In this document: in pieces, positions 22,694-29,181 of the stretch
How the letters are laid out: each line of letters opens with the position of its first letter
Numbering within the stretch: position 1 is the stretch's first letter
Program-made: the position numbers and the translations under genes
Notes under the pieces: model-generated
What the model saw: only the letters and a program-made list of their open reading frames with translations
Database searches by the model: none
What the model was told of the DNA's origin: nothing
Assembly (NCBI GenBank): GCA_050292445.1
Contig: JBNKLQ010000046.1
Span: 1 to 29,181 of the forward strand
Direction: 5' to 3'
From: Leptofilum sp050292445
GTDB lineage: Bacteria > Chloroflexota > Anaerolineae > Promineifilales > Promineifilaceae
Length of the DNA: 29,181 nt

Positions 22694-23434
22694 ATGGAAA
22701 ACCTATCCTTCACCAAACATCTCTACTACAGTTACATTGGTCGCCTGTACGCATTCGCCTACTTTAGCCAGCGGCGCACCTTTCTAGGCGCCACACACAG
22801 CGGCTGGCTGCGCTTTATTGTATTTTGGCTTTTTGTGGCATCAATTGTTTTGCAATGGGGCTGGGTGCTCAGCATTCTCACCTTTTTGTTGTGGGTTTAT
22901 GTGGGGTTTATTTACCGACGGGCCAAGAAAGAAGGGTATAACAAGTTTATTGTGGAGGATACGGCCGTTCTCCCCTCAGAAACCGTTCAGCCGCTTGAAG
23001 CCAACGAAAAAATCACCGTTCGTGCCTCTGGGCGCTACGCTGTCACCACCAAAACAGACACCGTGCTTTTGGTCAAACCGGCCCACTACTGGCACGTCCC
23101 CTTGGGCGATCACATCGTCATGGTGGAGTACAAACCCAAGAACTTTCTTTATCAATTTTTCAACGCCCGCACCCTGCAAAAAGTTGAGGCCGGTTGGATT
23201 TTGTTTGGCAAGGAACCGATCCGCACCCTGGCCATCACCTTTTTGGAGTCGTGGGGGCCGGACCACAGCAACAATGCGATTGCCTACTTCGTGGGCGGCG
23301 GCGCTAACGAAGACATCAGCCGCCTGAAGCCGCGCACCATCTACTTCTCGTTCGAAGACCCTGCTGAACAAGACAAAGTGTGGGCGACCCTGATCAAAGA
23401 TGCCCGCAATGTGCGGGCATCCCTAACTGCATAA
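22694..23434 (+). CDS. Unknown membrane-anchored protein
   Basis: A 246-residue protein with no family I recognise. A polar N-terminus of about 35 residues, rich in aromatics (YYSYIGRLYAFAYF), precedes two adjacent membrane helices (about 40-56 and 57-74). A cytoplasmic-type basic stretch YRRAKKEGYNK follows, and then a soluble domain of about 165 residues, probably beta-rich, with VRASGRYAVTTKTDTVLLVKP and a C-terminal FEDPAEQDKVWATLIKDA. The region around YWHVPLGDHIVMVEYKP has a PH-like or lipocalin-like feel, but this is only an impression. It stands alone on the plus strand. A strong hairpin lies inside its last codons. Confidence 0.75.
   Translation: MENLSFTKHLYYSYIGRLYAFAYFSQRRTFLGATHSGWLRFIVFWLFVASIVLQWGWVLSILTFLLWVYVGFIYRRAKKEGYNKFIVEDTAVLPSETVQPLEANEKITVRASGRYAVTTKTDTVLLVKPAHYWHVPLGDHIVMVEYKPKNFLYQFFNARTLQKVEAGWILFGKEPIRTLAITFLESWGPDHSNNAIAYFVGGGANEDISRLKPRTIYFSFEDPAEQDKVWATLIKDARNVRASLTA
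23399..23421. repeat. 10-bp stem hairpin in the last codons of the unknown membrane protein gene
   Basis: GATGCCCGCA and TGCGGGCATC pair perfectly around ATG. The hairpin ends 13 bases before the end of the stop codon. It may assist termination or protect the mRNA 3' end. Confidence 0.6.
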
Positions 23435-23440
23435 TTTTTT

Positions 23441-23500
23441 GCCACAGAGAACACAGAGGAAAAAGAGAAAAGCCTCTCAAATCTCTGTGCTCTCTGTGGC
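23441..23500. repeat. Nonamer-word inverted repeat (CACAGAGAA), convergent gap
   Basis: GCCACAGAGAACACAGAGG (23441-23459) is matched by inverted words CTCTGTGC and TCTCTGTGGC (23483-23500). It fills the 72-bp gap between the convergent unknown gene and the AIM24-family gene, so it could act as a terminator for both. The same word type with C-to-G changes is seen at 18125-18201. Confidence 0.78.
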
Positions 23501-23506
23501 TAGCTT

Positions 23507-24298
23507 TTAGCCTTGGAGTAAATCGGTGACGGTACGGCCGAGGACAGAACCTTCGCCGGATGATTTGTTGCCGGTCATTTTGGCGTTTTGCAACACGCGG
23601 TCAGCCAGACGGCTGAACGGCAGCGATTGCAGCCAAACACGCCCGGTACCTTGCAGCGTCGCCAGGAAGAGCCCTTCCCCGCCAAAGACCATCGATTTCA
23701 GGTTGCCTGCTCGCTGGATGTCGTAATCAATCGTTGATTCAAAAGCGACAATACAGCCGGTATCAACCATGAGCTTTTCGCCATTGAGCCGCTTTTCGAC
23801 GATGGTGCCGCCGGCGTGAATAAAGACATTGCCATCCCCACGCAGCCGCTGCAAAATGAACCCTTCACCACCAAAAAAGCCTGCGCCCAGCTTCTTGCTA
23901 AACGCAATGCTCACCTCGGTGCCTAAGGCAGCACAAAGGAAGGAATCTTTTTGGCAGATCAGTTCGCCATTGGCTTCATCCAGGTCGATGGCAATGATTT
24001 TGCCGGGATATGGCGCGCCAAAAGCGACATGCTTTTTGCCCTGGCCGTTGTTGGTGAAGTGGGTCATAAAGATAGATTCGCCCGTGAAGGCCCGCTTGGC
24101 CATGCTGCCCAAAGCGCCTAAAAATCCCTGGTCTGGCTTGGAACCATCGCCCATTTTTGTTTCAAAGCCAACGCCGTCTTCCATGTACATCATACCGCCA
24201 GCTTCAGCAATGACCGTTTCGCTGGGGTCCAGTTCTACCTCAACAAACTGCAGGTCGTCGCCAAATACTTGGTAATCTACTTCGTGACTTTTTTTCAT
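23507..24298 (-). CDS. AIM24/TIGR00266 family protein
   Basis: A 263-residue protein of the family also called DUF124. The family hallmarks are ETVIAEAGGMMYMEDGVGFETKM near the N-terminus, GESIFMTHFTNNG, glycine-rich GAGFFGGEGFILQRLRGDG and the late GNLKSMVFGGEGLFLATLQGTG repeat, consistent with a symmetric beta-sandwich fold. The molecular role of bacterial members is not established; the yeast namesake affects mitochondrial architecture. The start ATG is preceded by AAGGAG at good spacing. It lies between a repeat-filled convergent gap and another repeat upstream, with no obvious functional partner. Confidence 0.9.
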   Translation of the reverse strand: MKKSHEVDYQVFGDDLQFVEVELDPSETVIAEAGGMMYMEDGVGFETKMGDGSKPDQGFLGALGSMAKRAFTGESIFMTHFTNNGQGKKHVAFGAPYPGKIIAIDLDEANGELICQKDSFLCAALGTEVSIAFSKKLGAGFFGGEGFILQRLRGDGNVFIHAGGTIVEKRLNGEKLMVDTGCIVAFESTIDYDIQRAGNLKSMVFGGEGLFLATLQGTGRVWLQSLPFSRLADRVLQNAKMTGNKSSGEGSVLGRTVTDLLQG

Positions 24299-24319
24299 TT
24301 AGAATGCTCCTTTTTGAGA

Positions 24320-24385
24320 GTGAAAAGTGATAAGTGAATAGTAAAAAGTAGTTGGTTATCGCTTTTTATTTGTCACTTTTTACTA
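24320..24385. repeat. Heptad-word inverted repeat (AGTGAAA)
   Basis: AGTGAAA, AGTGATA, AGTGAAT, AGTAAAA, AGT repeat every 7 bases on the left. The right arm CTTTTTATTTGTCACTTTTTACT (as separate words CTTTTTA, TTTGTCA, CTTTTTACT) is the inverse. It lies just upstream of the AIM24-family gene. A short related string CACTTTTTACTGTTCACT occurs near 22662-22679. The remaining bases up to 24466 hold no gene. Confidence 0.7.
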
Positions 24386-24466
24386 TGGGACATGTACGCA
24401 ACGGCCGTATCATCGTTGCACCGCTATCATACCATGCCCATTCCCTGGCCGGATGTTAAATCAATG

Positions 24467-25240
24467 TCATTTGCCCTGCCAGGTAGCGGGGCGCTTGTTG
24501 ATGAAGGCGTCCATGCCCTCTTTTTGGTCTTCGGTGCTGAACAGCATGTAGAAGAGACGGCGTTCGTGGGCCAGCCCGGCCTGGAGCGGTGTCTCGAAGA
24601 CGGCATTGACCGCTTCTTTGGCCAGGCGCAGGGCGACGGGGGCGCGGGCGGCAATCTCAGCGGCAAATTTGATGGCTTCTTCCAGGTAGAGTTCGGTGGG
24701 CACAATCCTGTTGATGAGGCCATGTTGTTGGGCTTCATCTGCGGAAAGGAAACGGCCGTTCAACACAATTTCCATGGCCAATGCCTTGCCCACGGCGTAG
24801 GTCATGCGCTGCGTGCCGCCTGCGCCGGGGATGATGCCCAGGTTGATTTCTGGCTGGCCAAATTTGGCGCTCTCGCTGGCCACGATCATGTCGCAAGCCA
24901 TCGCCAATTCACAGCCACCCCCAAGCGCAAAACCGGAAACGGCCGCTATCACCGGTTTGCCAATCTTGCGCAGCCGATCCCAATAATCAATGAACGGATT
25001 GTTCAGCATGGCAGCAGGTGTAGCGTTGGCCATCTCTTTGATGTCAGCTCCAGCAGCAAACGCTTTTTCGCTGCCGGTGATGACCATACAGCCAATGCCA
25101 TCATCGGTGTCGAACAATTCCAGAGCAGCCATCAGCTCGCTCATCAGCCCGCGATTGAGGGCGTTGAGCGCTTTGGGGCGGTTGAGCTGTACCAGGCCAA
25201 CACGGCCTTCGGTTCGAGTGAGAATGAATTCGTAGGACAT
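24467..25240 (-). CDS. Enoyl-CoA hydratase (crotonase family)
   Basis: A 257-residue enzyme of normal crotonase length. It should hydrate trans-2-enoyl-CoA in fatty-acid or amino-acid degradation. Oxyanion-hole segments are FAAGADIKEM (about 61-70) and GFALGGGCE (103-111). The two catalytic glutamates of true hydratases are both present: E111 in GGGCE and E131 in FGQPE, spaced 20 residues apart as in rat mitochondrial hydratase (E144 and E164). INLGIIPGAGGTQRM and GKALAMEIVLNG complete the family pattern. A ribosome site AAGGAG precedes the ATG. It stands as a single gene between two repeat elements; no beta-oxidation partners are beside it. Confidence 0.93.
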   Translation of the reverse strand: MSYEFILTRTEGRVGLVQLNRPKALNALNRGLMSELMAALELFDTDDGIGCMVITGSEKAFAAGADIKEMANATPAAMLNNPFIDYWDRLRKIGKPVIAAVSGFALGGGCELAMACDMIVASESAKFGQPEINLGIIPGAGGTQRMTYAVGKALAMEIVLNGRFLSADEAQQHGLINRIVPTELYLEEAIKFAAEIAARAPVALRLAKEAVNAVFETPLQAGLAHERRLFYMLFSTEDQKEGMDAFINKRPATWQGK

Positions 25241-25271
25241 GGGGAAACTCCTTTTGTCGAAAATTAATGGG

Positions 25272-25339
25272 ACGCTGATTTACCTGATTTACCTGATAAA
25301 AAGGATCAGGCAAATCAGGGCAATCAGGATAATCTGCGT
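25272..25339. repeat. Nonamer-word inverted repeat (CTGATTTAC)
   Basis: ACG, CTGATTTAC, CTGATTTAC, CTGAT on the left (25272-25297) is followed by inverted words ATCAGGCAA, ATCAGGGCA, ATCAGGATA, ATCTGCGT (25305-25339). The outermost bases ACGCTGAT and ATCTGCGT nearly pair. It fills the gap between the stop of the unknown 290-residue gene and the hydratase start. Confidence 0.78.
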
Positions 25340-25340
25340 T

Positions 25341-26213
25341 CTATTTTTCAAACAGTGAGGCCAGGGGACGGCCGTTTCCACTTTCAATTTCTGCTTGCAG
25401 TTGGGCAAACAGAGTGGGCAGTTCAGGCATGTCATGCGCTTTTTTGGTGCGCAGCAGGTAGGCTTGAGCTTCAGATTCATCCATCAATTGGGCAAGGCAG
25501 TAGGCCGCAGCAGTATGCAAAGCCAGATGCTGCTCACGTCTGTTCATCTGGGCTAACTCCGTAACCAGTAGGTAAGGAATGAGCTGCCGGCAAACGGTGG
25601 CCATCACCCATCCAGGCCCCTCATCATAAGGCCATGGGGGGGATTCGCCCACGGCTTTGGGCGGCGGCAGCAGCAGCAATAATTCATCATCGGTGGTAGC
25701 GACAACGGGGGTTAGTGCCGGGTACACTAAATTCGGCATGAGGGTGACGGCCGTTTCAATTTCACCATCATGTAGCTGCGCCAGACACTTTAGCAAACCA
25801 TCCCCGGCAAATATTTTTTCCAGAGCCGCTTGAGCTTCTTGCCAGACGGCCGTATGCTGGGACCAAAAGAGCGTCATGATGGATGTTGCACTGGCAAAAT
25901 CAGCCAACGAACGAACCCACTCGTTAATTTTTAGCAAATGTGGCAGTTCAGTCGTAGGCGTAAAGTCGGGCCAGGTGCTGCGCAGCGCCGCACTAAACAA
26001 TTCTTCTAGCTCAACCCCATTTAGCAGCGCCTCGTTTACCCCATTAACGGCTGGATGACTGCGAAACGGCTGCACAAACTGGCGCACTTGCTTCGCCTGC
26101 GAATGCACGGCGTGAGGCTGTTGCTTTTGTTCCTCATCCGGCCAATCGCTGGCAGCCAAAACGGCCGTTACCAACCGCATTCGTTCGTCTATGGAAATAG
26201 CAAAAATTGACAT
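25341..26213 (-). CDS. Unknown soluble protein
   Basis: A 290-residue protein that I do not recognise. It begins MSIFAISIDERMRLVTAVLA and has no signal peptide or membrane helix. It is mainly helical, with two regions: residues 1-135 (HAVHSQAKQVRQF, HPAVNGVNEALLNGVELEELF) and 150-290 (ending in leucine-rich helices with HTAAAYCLAQLMDESEAQAYL). The HPAV and RMRLVTAV portions recall uncharacterised DUF4932-like proteins, but no metal-binding motif is evident and I do not claim it. GGAG lies 5 bases before the ATG. The gene runs minus-strand between two repeat elements. Four ACGGCCGT octamers lie inside. Confidence 0.75.
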   Translation of the reverse strand: MSIFAISIDERMRLVTAVLAASDWPDEEQKQQPHAVHSQAKQVRQFVQPFRSHPAVNGVNEALLNGVELEELFSAALRSTWPDFTPTTELPHLLKINEWVRSLADFASATSIMTLFWSQHTAVWQEAQAALEKIFAGDGLLKCLAQLHDGEIETAVTLMPNLVYPALTPVVATTDDELLLLLPPPKAVGESPPWPYDEGPGWVMATVCRQLIPYLLVTELAQMNRREQHLALHTAAAYCLAQLMDESEAQAYLLRTKKAHDMPELPTLFAQLQAEIESGNGRPLASLFEK

Positions 26214-26230
26214 AATGACTCCAAATACAA

Positions 26231-26275
26231 TAATCCGTGAATAGTAAACGGTTTACCAATTACAGATTACCGACC
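26231..26275. repeat. Degenerate word-repeat element
   Basis: AATCCGTGAATAGTAAACGG is followed by TTTACCAATTACAGATTACCG. The words resemble GGTAATC and ATTACCG from the 7478-7556 family but pairing is poor, so this may be a decayed copy. The 67-bp gap holds nothing else. Confidence 0.4.
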
Positions 26276-26280
26276 ACGGG

Positions 26281-27042
26281 TCACACTCGATAGTCCGCCT
26301 CTTCCTTGGGCCACAGCCGCCAAATGACAACCAAATAAACTAAGCCGGTGAGCAAGTAAACCGTCGGTAAGCGGTCGGCGGGCGTTAGCGCAGGCAATGG
26401 TCCAAACGCTACCCAAACGGTAAAACTATGCAATGTTTGGATGAGCATGCTGCCCAAAAAGCTGCCCGTTCGCAGCCGAATAATGCCATAAAAAACGCCC
26501 CACACCAAAAAATAGAGCAAGCTAATCATATCGCTGCCATACGCTTCTTGAAACAGGACAAAAGCCACAGCCCCAAAACCAACCCCACTACCAATGGCTG
26601 CTGTCAATCCACCGCGCCATTCAACCAAACTGCGAAACAATAGCCCAAACGCCCACAGCTGCACAGCAAACGCTTCAAACAGCAGCAAATAGATGAAGCT
26701 ACGACCTGAATCGGCGGCGTTGAGGTTCAGTGAAATGAAGGTGAAGCGGAACAGTAAAAAGGCCAGCCAACCTAAAGTTGCAAAACCAATGCCGGCAAAT
26801 AACGGGCGTCCCCCGCGCAGCCCCAACCCCGGCAAGCCATACCAAAACAGGCCCAGGAACCAACTGGCCACGCCAATACCGCCCAAAATTGGGGCATTGC
26901 TGCCCTCAGTGCTGCCCAAAATGAGCGTTAGGATAAATGGAAGCAGCAGTGTCAGCACAATGCGCACCGTCACAGGCAGGGCTGTTTTCAAGTCCAGGGA
27001 AGATTGTTTATGGGTCGTGTGTTGTTTTGATTTCTTCGCCAT
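26281..27042 (-). CDS. Polytopic membrane protein, possibly a degenerate CPBP-family protein
   Basis: 253 residues from the ATG at 27042, with MAKKSKQHTTHKQ as a basic cytoplasmic N-terminus. An upstream in-frame ATG at 27093 gives an unlikely leader. About seven or eight membrane helices are visible. The stretch WGVFYGIIRLRTGSFLGSMLIQTLHSFTVWV matches the last conserved part of CPBP (Abi) intramembrane proteases, where a histidine-containing helix follows RTGS. The first part of that family, with EExxxR, seems replaced by FAVQLWAFGLLFRSLVEWRGG, so the catalytic glutamates appear missing. If homologous it is probably not an active protease. The gene stands alone, divergent from the MFS gene. 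Confidence 0.72.
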   Translation of the reverse strand: MAKKSKQHTTHKQSSLDLKTALPVTVRIVLTLLLPFILTLILGSTEGSNAPILGGIGVASWFLGLFWYGLPGLGLRGGRPLFAGIGFATLGWLAFLLFRFTFISLNLNAADSGRSFIYLLLFEAFAVQLWAFGLLFRSLVEWRGGLTAAIGSGVGFGAVAFVLFQEAYGSDMISLLYFLVWGVFYGIIRLRTGSFLGSMLIQTLHSFTVWVAFGPLPALTPADRLPTVYLLTGLVYLVVIWRLWPKEEADYRV

Positions 27043-27122
27043 ATCACTCGATTGTAACACTGAATTTAAGGGGAAGCACTGGCATGGAACCAACCGCTAA
27101 TATTTTCCAGGCTGCAATTTTT

Positions 27123-27199
27123 AATACAAAGGAACGAAGAAACAAAGGGGCAAAAGAGCCCTTTTCTTTGTTCCTTTCTGCCTTTGTTTCTTTGTAATA
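27123..27199. repeat. Word-repeat inverted element (ACAAAGGA) in a divergent promoter region
   Basis: ACAAAGGA, ACGAAGAA, ACAAAGGGG on the left is followed by GCCCTTTTC, TTTGTTCC, TTTCTGCC, TTTGTTTC, TTTGT on the right. It lies in the 184-bp gap between the divergent CPBP-like and MFS genes, only 27 bases from the MFS start. Confidence 0.72.
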
Positions 27200-27226
27200 T
27201 GCTCTGTTCCTAAATGTTGTCTGGTT

Positions 27227-28447
27227 ATGGCCCTCTCCGTTACACTTCTGCCCGTGTCTGAACAGAAACCTACTCGTCTTTCCTGGCAGCTGGCGCTGAT
27301 CGCTCTGGCGCGCCTATGTCTGAACACTGGGCTGCGCATGGTGTATCCGTTTGCGCCCGCTTTTGCCCGCCAGCTGAATGTGCCGGTAACGGCCGTTTAC
27401 CGCCTGGTCACCATACGCAATTTGTCCGGTTTACTCAGCCCACTTTTTGGTCCATTGTCGGAACGATTCGGCCGTAAAGCCATCATGTTTGGCGCGATGC
27501 TCTTTTTTAGTGCAGGTTGTTTGCTGGTCTGGCTGTGGCCCAGCTATTGGCTGTTGGGCGCAGCGCTCATCATCATTTCCATCGCGAAAGTGATTTATGA
27601 TCCGGCGATGCAGGCGTATGTGGGGGAAATGGTACCGTACAAACAGCGGGGCAAAGCAGTGGCCGTAACAGAATTTTCCTGGGCGGGTGCATTGCTGGTG
27701 GGCGGACCGCTGCTGGGGATTGCTATTGAGCGGCAGGGTTGGTCGGCCTCGTTTTTCTGGCTGGGATTGTTTGGCGTGATTACGGCCGTATTCCTCACCA
27801 ATTTTATACCCAAAGTAAACAAGCAAATCCCCGGGCGCGGAGCCAACCTGCCAGATGCCTGGCGCGTGGTGCGGCAGCAACCCGTCATTTGGGCCGCAAT
27901 GCTGTACATGGTTCTGCTCATGGCCAGCAACGAAACCGTCTTCCTGGTCTTTGGCGACTGGATGGAGCTGAATTTTGGCCTCAGTCTAGTGGCTTTGGGT
28001 GCCTCAGCCGGGGTCATCGGCATGGCAGAGATTGTGGGCGAACTGTTTGCCGGTTGGTCAGTGGATCGTTTCGGCAAGCGGCCGGTGGTGATTGCCACTG
28101 CGTTACTGAATGCCGTGGCCTGCCTGCTCCTGCCCCTGACAGATGGCAATTTGACCATTGCGCTGGTAGCTTATTTTGCCCTGTTCCTCACTTTCGAAAT
28201 CACTGTCGTAGGCGGCATCCCGCTGATGACTGAGATTGTCCCCTCAGCGCGCAGTGTGGTGATGTCTACCGTTTTGGCCGCTGGAGCCTTGGGGCGAGCG
28301 CTGGGTTCTTGGCTGGGGCCATTTTTGTTCAGCCGCTTTGGTTTTTCTAGCAACGGCCTAGTTTCTGCTATCATTACGGCCGTTGCCGCCCTGCTATTAG
28401 CGCTGTGGATACGGGAAGGCGATGATTCGGTAATCGGTAATCAGTAA
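27227..28447 (+). CDS. MFS transporter
   Basis: A 406-residue protein with 12 predicted membrane helices. The loop between helices 2 and 3 contains the major facilitator motif A-like GPLSERFGRKAIMFG, and the second half has its equivalent FAGWSVDRFGKRPVVIA. The first helix (LALIALARLCLNTGLRMVYPFAPAF) and the drug-exporter-like layout suggest a proton-driven exporter, but the substrate is unknown. Start ATG 27227 lacks a clear ribosome site; GTG 27254 is an alternative. The last codons, DSVIGNQ and stop, are supplied by a heptad-word repeat, so the natural C-terminus has been replaced or extended by the element. Confidence 0.88.
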   Translation: MALSVTLLPVSEQKPTRLSWQLALIALARLCLNTGLRMVYPFAPAFARQLNVPVTAVYRLVTIRNLSGLLSPLFGPLSERFGRKAIMFGAMLFFSAGCLLVWLWPSYWLLGAALIIISIAKVIYDPAMQAYVGEMVPYKQRGKAVAVTEFSWAGALLVGGPLLGIAIERQGWSASFFWLGLFGVITAVFLTNFIPKVNKQIPGRGANLPDAWRVVRQQPVIWAAMLYMVLLMASNETVFLVFGDWMELNFGLSLVALGASAGVIGMAEIVGELFAGWSVDRFGKRPVVIATALLNAVACLLLPLTDGNLTIALVAYFALFLTFEITVVGGIPLMTEIVPSARSVVMSTVLAAGALGRALGSWLGPFLFSRFGFSSNGLVSAIITAVAALLLALWIREGDDSVIGNQ

Positions 28448-28532
28448 GTCAGTCATCAGTAAATCAGTGGTCATGGGGTCAGCAAGTGGATGGCTCTTAC
28501 TGAATACTGTTTACTGACATACTGAATACTGG
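28425..28532. repeat. Heptad-word repeat element overlapping the MFS stop codon
   Basis: CGGTAAT, CGGTAAT, CAGTAAG and CAGT-containing words (28428-28470) are followed by inverted words TTACTGAA, TACTGTT, TACTGACA, TACTGAA, TACTGG (28498-28532). The TAA at 28445-28447 inside CAGTAAG is the MFS stop codon. It resembles the elements at 7478-7556 and 18758-18796. Confidence 0.75.
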
Positions 28533-28548
28533 AACAAGCGAGGTAAAC

Positions 28549-28740
28549 ATGGACACAATCTTAAACTTACAACCCGAAGAAATTACGCGACTGGTGGTGA
28601 TTACGGCCGTTTTGCTCATCGGCCTCTTTTTTGCCCGGTTAGCGTTTAAACTCACCGCCTCATTGATACGCTTAGGCTGCCTGGCCATCTTTTTTATTGT
28701 GGCGGCCATTGCCCTGTTGCAAATGTTTGGTGGTTCGTAA
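28549..28740 (+). CDS. Small two-helix membrane protein
   Basis: A 63-residue protein with two predicted membrane helices (about 15-37 and 41-60) separated by a short turn with Arg and Lys. GAGGT lies 4 bases before the ATG, so translation is plausible. I do not recognise a family. It follows the MFS gene after the word-repeat element. Small size, helix pairing and a 4-base spaced ribosome site support a real gene, but its job is unknown; it could be a regulator or an accessory of the transporter. Confidence 0.6.
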   Translation: MDTILNLQPEEITRLVVITAVLLIGLFFARLAFKLTASLIRLGCLAIFFIVAAIALLQMFGGS

Positions 28741-28848
28741 CAAAAGCACTTTTTAGTTAAACAAACCAAAAAGTTGTTTGCCTTCCTGATCGTTCGTTGG
28801 CAAGTTTGCCCAACGGCCGTTTCAACACCCATCTTACTCCTGTCAAAA

Positions 28849-28877
28849 TTGGCACATTCATTAAGCCATGTCATAAT
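28849..28877 (+). promoter_or_regulatory. Probable sigma-70 promoter of the lipoprotein gene
   Basis: TTGGCA (28849-28854) and CATAAT (28872-28877) each match the consensus at 5 of 6 positions and are separated by exactly 17 bases. The start codon lies about 60 bases downstream. The region 28741-28940 contains no other recognisable gene. Confidence 0.6.
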
Positions 28878-28940
28878 TGTATCTCTTAAAAGACGCCACC
28901 AGAGACATCTGGTTATTTGTAAATGAGGAGAAGAATACCC

Positions 28941-29181
28941 ATGAAAAAGCGAAACTTAATTTGGTTTTTAGCTCTGTTTTTATTGGGGCTGATGCTTGTC
29001 GCTTGCGGAGGTGGCAGTGAACCGGCCACCGATGAGACCGCTGACGCCGACAGCAGCACCGAAGCCGACAGCGGCAGTGAAGCTGATAGTAGCAGCGAAA
29101 CCGACACCAGTACCGAAGCTGACGACAGCAGCAGTGAGGCCGCTGCTAGCGACGAAAGTGGTTTACCGGATTTAGCTGGCC
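28941..29181 (+). CDS. Secreted lipoprotein, N-terminal part; possibly an ABC solute-binding protein
   Basis: The first 80 residues are visible and the gene runs off the window. A Lys/Arg N-terminus and a hydrophobic helix (IWFLALFLLGLMLVAC) end in a lipobox whose Cys22 would be lipidated. A GGGSEP start and then an acidic low-complexity linker of about 45 residues follow (repeats of TEADS, SEADS, SETDT, TEADD). DESGLPDLAG may open the folded domain. In Chloroflexota such starts are common in extracytoplasmic solute-binding proteins, but other lipoproteins share them. GAGGAG lies 11 bases before the ATG and a good promoter lies upstream. Confidence 0.85.
   Translation, partial: MKKRNLIWFLALFLLGLMLVACGGGSEPATDETADADSSTEADSGSEADSSSETDTSTEADDSSSEAAASDESGLPDLAG

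Larger units (their letters stand above)
629..28820. repeat. Dispersed highly iterated palindrome ACGGCCGT (about 48 copies)
   Basis: Counted by eye, the octamer occurs about 48 times between 629 and 28820, once per roughly 600 bases. By base composition I would expect fewer than one. It appears in genes on both strands, in all three frames (as TAV, NGR or RP-type codon sets), and rarely between genes. About 24 copies lie in 12055-19924 and only about three in 5974-11603. It is not a gene, and this entry marks only the span of its copies. Confidence 0.8.

Noticed and set aside
28497..28874. Minus-strand frame of 125 codons near the right end
   Set aside because: It is antisense to the small two-helix protein, crosses its promoter-free gap and a repeat, and shows no motif.
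1..29181. CRISPR array, toxin-antitoxin, phage or restriction genes
   Set aside because: No regularly spaced direct repeats with unique spacers and no product of these classes were seen. The period-7 and period-9 repeats lack spacers.

Overview
The window looks like chromosomal DNA of a Chloroflexota bacterium, probably an Anaerolineae or Ardenticatenia relative. This is an inference from gene content: large GT-C membrane glycosyltransferases with beta-rich tails, a lipoprotein with an LVAC-GGGSEP start, a Rex regulator, and intergenic repeats made of short repeated words. No rRNA or other marker fixes the taxonomy. G+C is judged by eye at slightly above 50 percent. Most genes are ordinary housekeeping or accessory genes. 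I see no CRISPR array, prophage, insertion sequence or restriction system.

Layout. 1-4857 (minus strand): a MacAB-like export operon in the order adaptor, ATPase, permease, second permease, the last cut by the window edge. 5120-5882 (plus): rex with a promoter and a probable self-operator. 5974-11603 (minus): F1 ATP synthase genes atpA-atpG-atpD-atpC followed two bases later by mreB. The delta subunit and F0 genes are absent here. A shared bidirectional terminator lies between mreB and rex. 12055-19924: three large polytopic GT-C type proteins, two overlapping on the plus strand and one convergent on the minus strand, all carrying the same soluble beta module. 20091-20186: a selenocysteine tRNA with a strong terminator. 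20260-29181: a di-heme cytochrome c peroxidase lipoprotein, a methyltransferase, an AIM24-family protein, an enoyl-CoA hydratase, an MFS transporter, several unknown proteins and the start of a secreted lipoprotein.

The most unusual signals are not genes. (1) The octamer ACGGCCGT occurs about 48 times, against less than one expected by chance. It is used in all three reading frames and is dense in the glycosyltransferase region but rare in the ATP synthase operon. It behaves like a highly iterated palindrome comparable in kind to cyanobacterial HIP1. (2) About a dozen elements of 40-110 bp consist of short words repeated every 7 or every 8-9 bases, usually followed by an inverted copy of the same words. 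Sequences differ between elements but the architecture is shared. Three lie in frame in loops or interhelical segments of membrane glycosyltransferases, one supplies the stop codon of the MFS gene, and one forms a 16-bp stem between atpD and atpC. (3) The tRNA-Sec shows that the organism can probably decode UGA as selenocysteine, although no selenoprotein was recognised here.
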